NCBI RefSeq assembly: GCF_003369915.1
Contig: NC_046675.1
Coordinates: 21,142,001 to 21,206,000, forward strand
Origin: Drosophila miranda
Taxonomy: Eukaryota > Arthropoda > Insecta > Diptera > Drosophilidae
Direction: 5' to 3'
Length of the DNA: 64,000 bases
Shown piece after piece: positions 62,376 through 64,000 of the stretch (positions within the stretch are counted from its first letter, which is position 1; every line of letters starts with the position of its first letter). The translations under genes were made by a program, and so were the position numbers. Below the pieces are notes generated by a model. That model was not told the DNA's origin, did not search any database, and saw nothing but the letters and a program-made list of their open reading frames with translations.

Positions 62376-62907
62376 CTAGCAGGTCGAATCGCGCAGGACA
62401 CGGAGCAGCTCTGTGGGCTGGGCGCCGGTGGCCTGCAGGGCGCAGTTGAAGGTCTCCAACAGGCAGACGTTGCTCAGGTGGGCACGATACTTGCCATTGG
62501 TCACACAGATAGGTTGGTAGATCATCGAGCAGGGCTTGAAGCACTCTTCGCGGTCGAGTTTGAAGCTGCCCATTTTTTCGTGGATATTTTCCACCAACTC
62601 GGAGCTGCACCAAGCGGAATCGGTCTCAGCATAGGCTAAAGAAAGAATAACCTCATTTTAGATAGAGTTTTGGAATTTCGTATTATATTAACTTACCCGC
62701 AACGTTGTTGCGTTCGCGGCGACAGTTGTCCGACTTGAGGTTGCAGTCGCTTGCGAATTCCTTGAAGTTCTTTCCATCTGTGGCGCACACTGGACGGTAG
62801 ATGGCGGCGCAGAATTGGGGACAGTCCGTGGCGTTGGTGGACACCGTATTAGCGGCGATGCCAGTGACCAGAGCCAGGCAGCAGAGGGTTAAAGTTTGGA
62901 ACATCAT
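62376..62907 (-). CDS. Kaz-m1: Kaz-m1, secreted Kazal-type inhibitor
   Basis: Two exons, 62907-62697 and 62635-62376, with a 61 nt intron; the product is 156 residues. Residues 1-19 form a signal peptide (MMFQTLTLCCLALVTGIAA). Two Kazal-like domains follow: CPQFCAAIYRPVCATDGKNF with C55 and C62, and CFKPCSMIYQPICVTNGKY with its own later cysteines, closing at a final Cys. Kazal domains inhibit serine proteases. In D. melanogaster this is the one gene of the complex that is neither bHLH nor Bearded-type. The first of two adjacent ATGs was taken. The TATA box is at 63021-63014 and three GATA sites lie just upstream. Confidence 0.95.
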
Positions 62908-63013
62908 ATCGATATTGTTTTATTGAGGTTTCTGTATTTTTTCTGTGAGGTAAAGCGTTCACTTTGTAGTAGCTATTGATTGCAATTGCCGTGACTGTCT
63001 CGAAATTCATTGA

Positions 63014-63097
63014 TTTATATATATTTTTACGGCTCACACCCACCTATAGATAGCTTATCAGTGCGTTCCAGTCTGATAAGACCAGGCCCCTTATCAG
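63014..63097 (-). promoter_or_regulatory. Kaz-m1 promoter: TATA box and three GATA sites
   Basis: TTTATATA at 63014-63021 (TATATAAA on the gene strand) is preceded upstream by three sites within 45 bp: CTTATCA (63054-63060), CTGATAAG (63073-63080) and CTTATCAG (63090-63097). This is the layout of GATA-driven gut or fat-body genes. I see no Su(H) pair near this promoter. Confidence 0.7.
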
Positions 63098-63109
63098 TGG
63101 GCCCAAACA

Positions 63110-64000
63110 AAAAACTTGTTTATTTGGTCTACAAAGTTCGACGTGGTGCCGGTCTCGGTGGGTGACTAACATTTTGCTCTACAAATTGGGTTGTCTATTG
63201 TCTGTACAGAATTGTATCGGGGTCCCAAAACAGCATCATTGAATGTCGGGCCACTATCTTGTATCTCTCGCATCTAACAGCCGTTCTATGTCAATTCCAT
63301 TGATCATTTTGTGCAAGTATTATTTTTCTTGCTGATGTTGTTTTGGCAACATCTTTTAGCCGTGATAAGTTTTGTTTACAGACGTCTGTGTAAAGACGGC
63401 ATCGTTTTTTTTGGGAAATGATTCAGTGTTTTTTGTGAAACTGCGTGGTACTCGTACTTTTTCTAGACTTTTAGTAAATAGGAGAAAATTCGAAGATCAC
63501 ACCTCCATATGTTCATTTCTATTTGAGTATTAATTGAGCAATATTTACGAGTTAAGTCGAGCGTTTTGAAATGATTCAAAAGGAATGCGTTTAAAATATT
63601 TTAAGGAAGCTTTTGTTGCCGCATTATTAGAAGGAGCCTAGAATCTGTCAGTCATTAATTAGCTTAGTTTTTGGCATGCAACAACATACCCCCTCCATCC
63701 TATCCTCCATCCATCTCTAGCCGCCACAACATTGACAAATGATTGTGTGGATCTTTCCTCACACTTCGATCTAATTCGGTTACAACACTGTGATCGCCCA
63801 CATAGCGCATCGCAACTCCCAATCTCCATGGGGTAATGTTAATTGAGGCCTCGCCACATGCCACACATGAGTGCGCACACACACACACACACATAAGAGT
63901 AGCTCTTTCGGCTTAGACGGACCAATGGTAAGATAGAGAGAGAGATAGAGACAGGAGTCGTGGTGAGGCCTAATCACCGTTTAATGGTGTTCACACACTT
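63110..64000. other. Right end of window, upstream of Kaz-m1
   Basis: No supported gene. There is a CA run at 63875-63894 and a GA run near 63936-63950. In D. melanogaster malpha comes next, beyond this point. Confidence 0.5.

Overview
The window is nuclear DNA of a Drosophila-type fly. It holds the groucho end of the Enhancer of split complex (E(spl)-C) and the housekeeping genes next to it. The clues are short 55-70 nt introns, fly-specific families (Bearded-type proteins, bHLH-Orange proteins ending in WRPW, Kaz-m1) and protein sequences very close to those I remember from D. melanogaster. Many simple repeats (AGCC, CAGT, CAA/CTG) and the divergence level suggest a species outside the melanogaster group, perhaps the obscura group; that is inference.

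Layout. Positions 1-7800 hold no gene I can support. From 7.8 to 19.2 kb there is a dense housekeeping block: a CFAP97-domain gene (+), the tRNA m1A58 methyltransferase subunit TRMT61A (-), RpL34 (+), a two-cistron unit encoding a KEOPS Pcc1/Lage3-like protein and PIG-P (+), TSR2 (-), the GINS subunit Sld5 (+), the UMP-CMP kinase Dak1 (+), the ESCRT-III subunit Vps2 (-) and the exocyst subunit Exo84 (+). The corepressor gene groucho (-) follows at 20.8-26.4 kb with twelve coding exons giving 719 residues.

Right of groucho comes an AT-rich stretch with a decayed tandem array of small ORFs (28.4-29.9 kb) and an intact two-exon BTB-BACK gene (30.7-31.8 kb). I know of no such gene between groucho and m8 in D. 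melanogaster. Then come the E(spl) genes in the D. melanogaster order read from groucho: m8 (-), m7 (-), m6 (-), m5 (+), m4 (+), m3 (-), m2 (+) and Kaz-m1 (-). The window stops before malpha and the remaining bHLH genes.

How it works together (known biology). Notch signalling acts through Su(H) on paired sites next to proneural E-boxes to switch on these genes. The bHLH-Orange repressors m3, m5, m7 and m8 recruit Groucho through WRPW, and the Bearded-family proteins m4 and m6 antagonise Neuralized. Short 3'UTR boxes put the transcripts under miRNA control. The sequence shows these parts directly: Su(H) paired sites upstream of m8, m7, m5, m4 and m3, a TATA box for each gene, and GY, Brd and K boxes after several of them. 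Less expected items are a tandemly duplicated Su(H)-bearing segment upstream of m7, a cluster of CACGTG sites between m5 and m4, a GC-AG intron in groucho, and several small unrecognised ORFs in AT-rich gaps.
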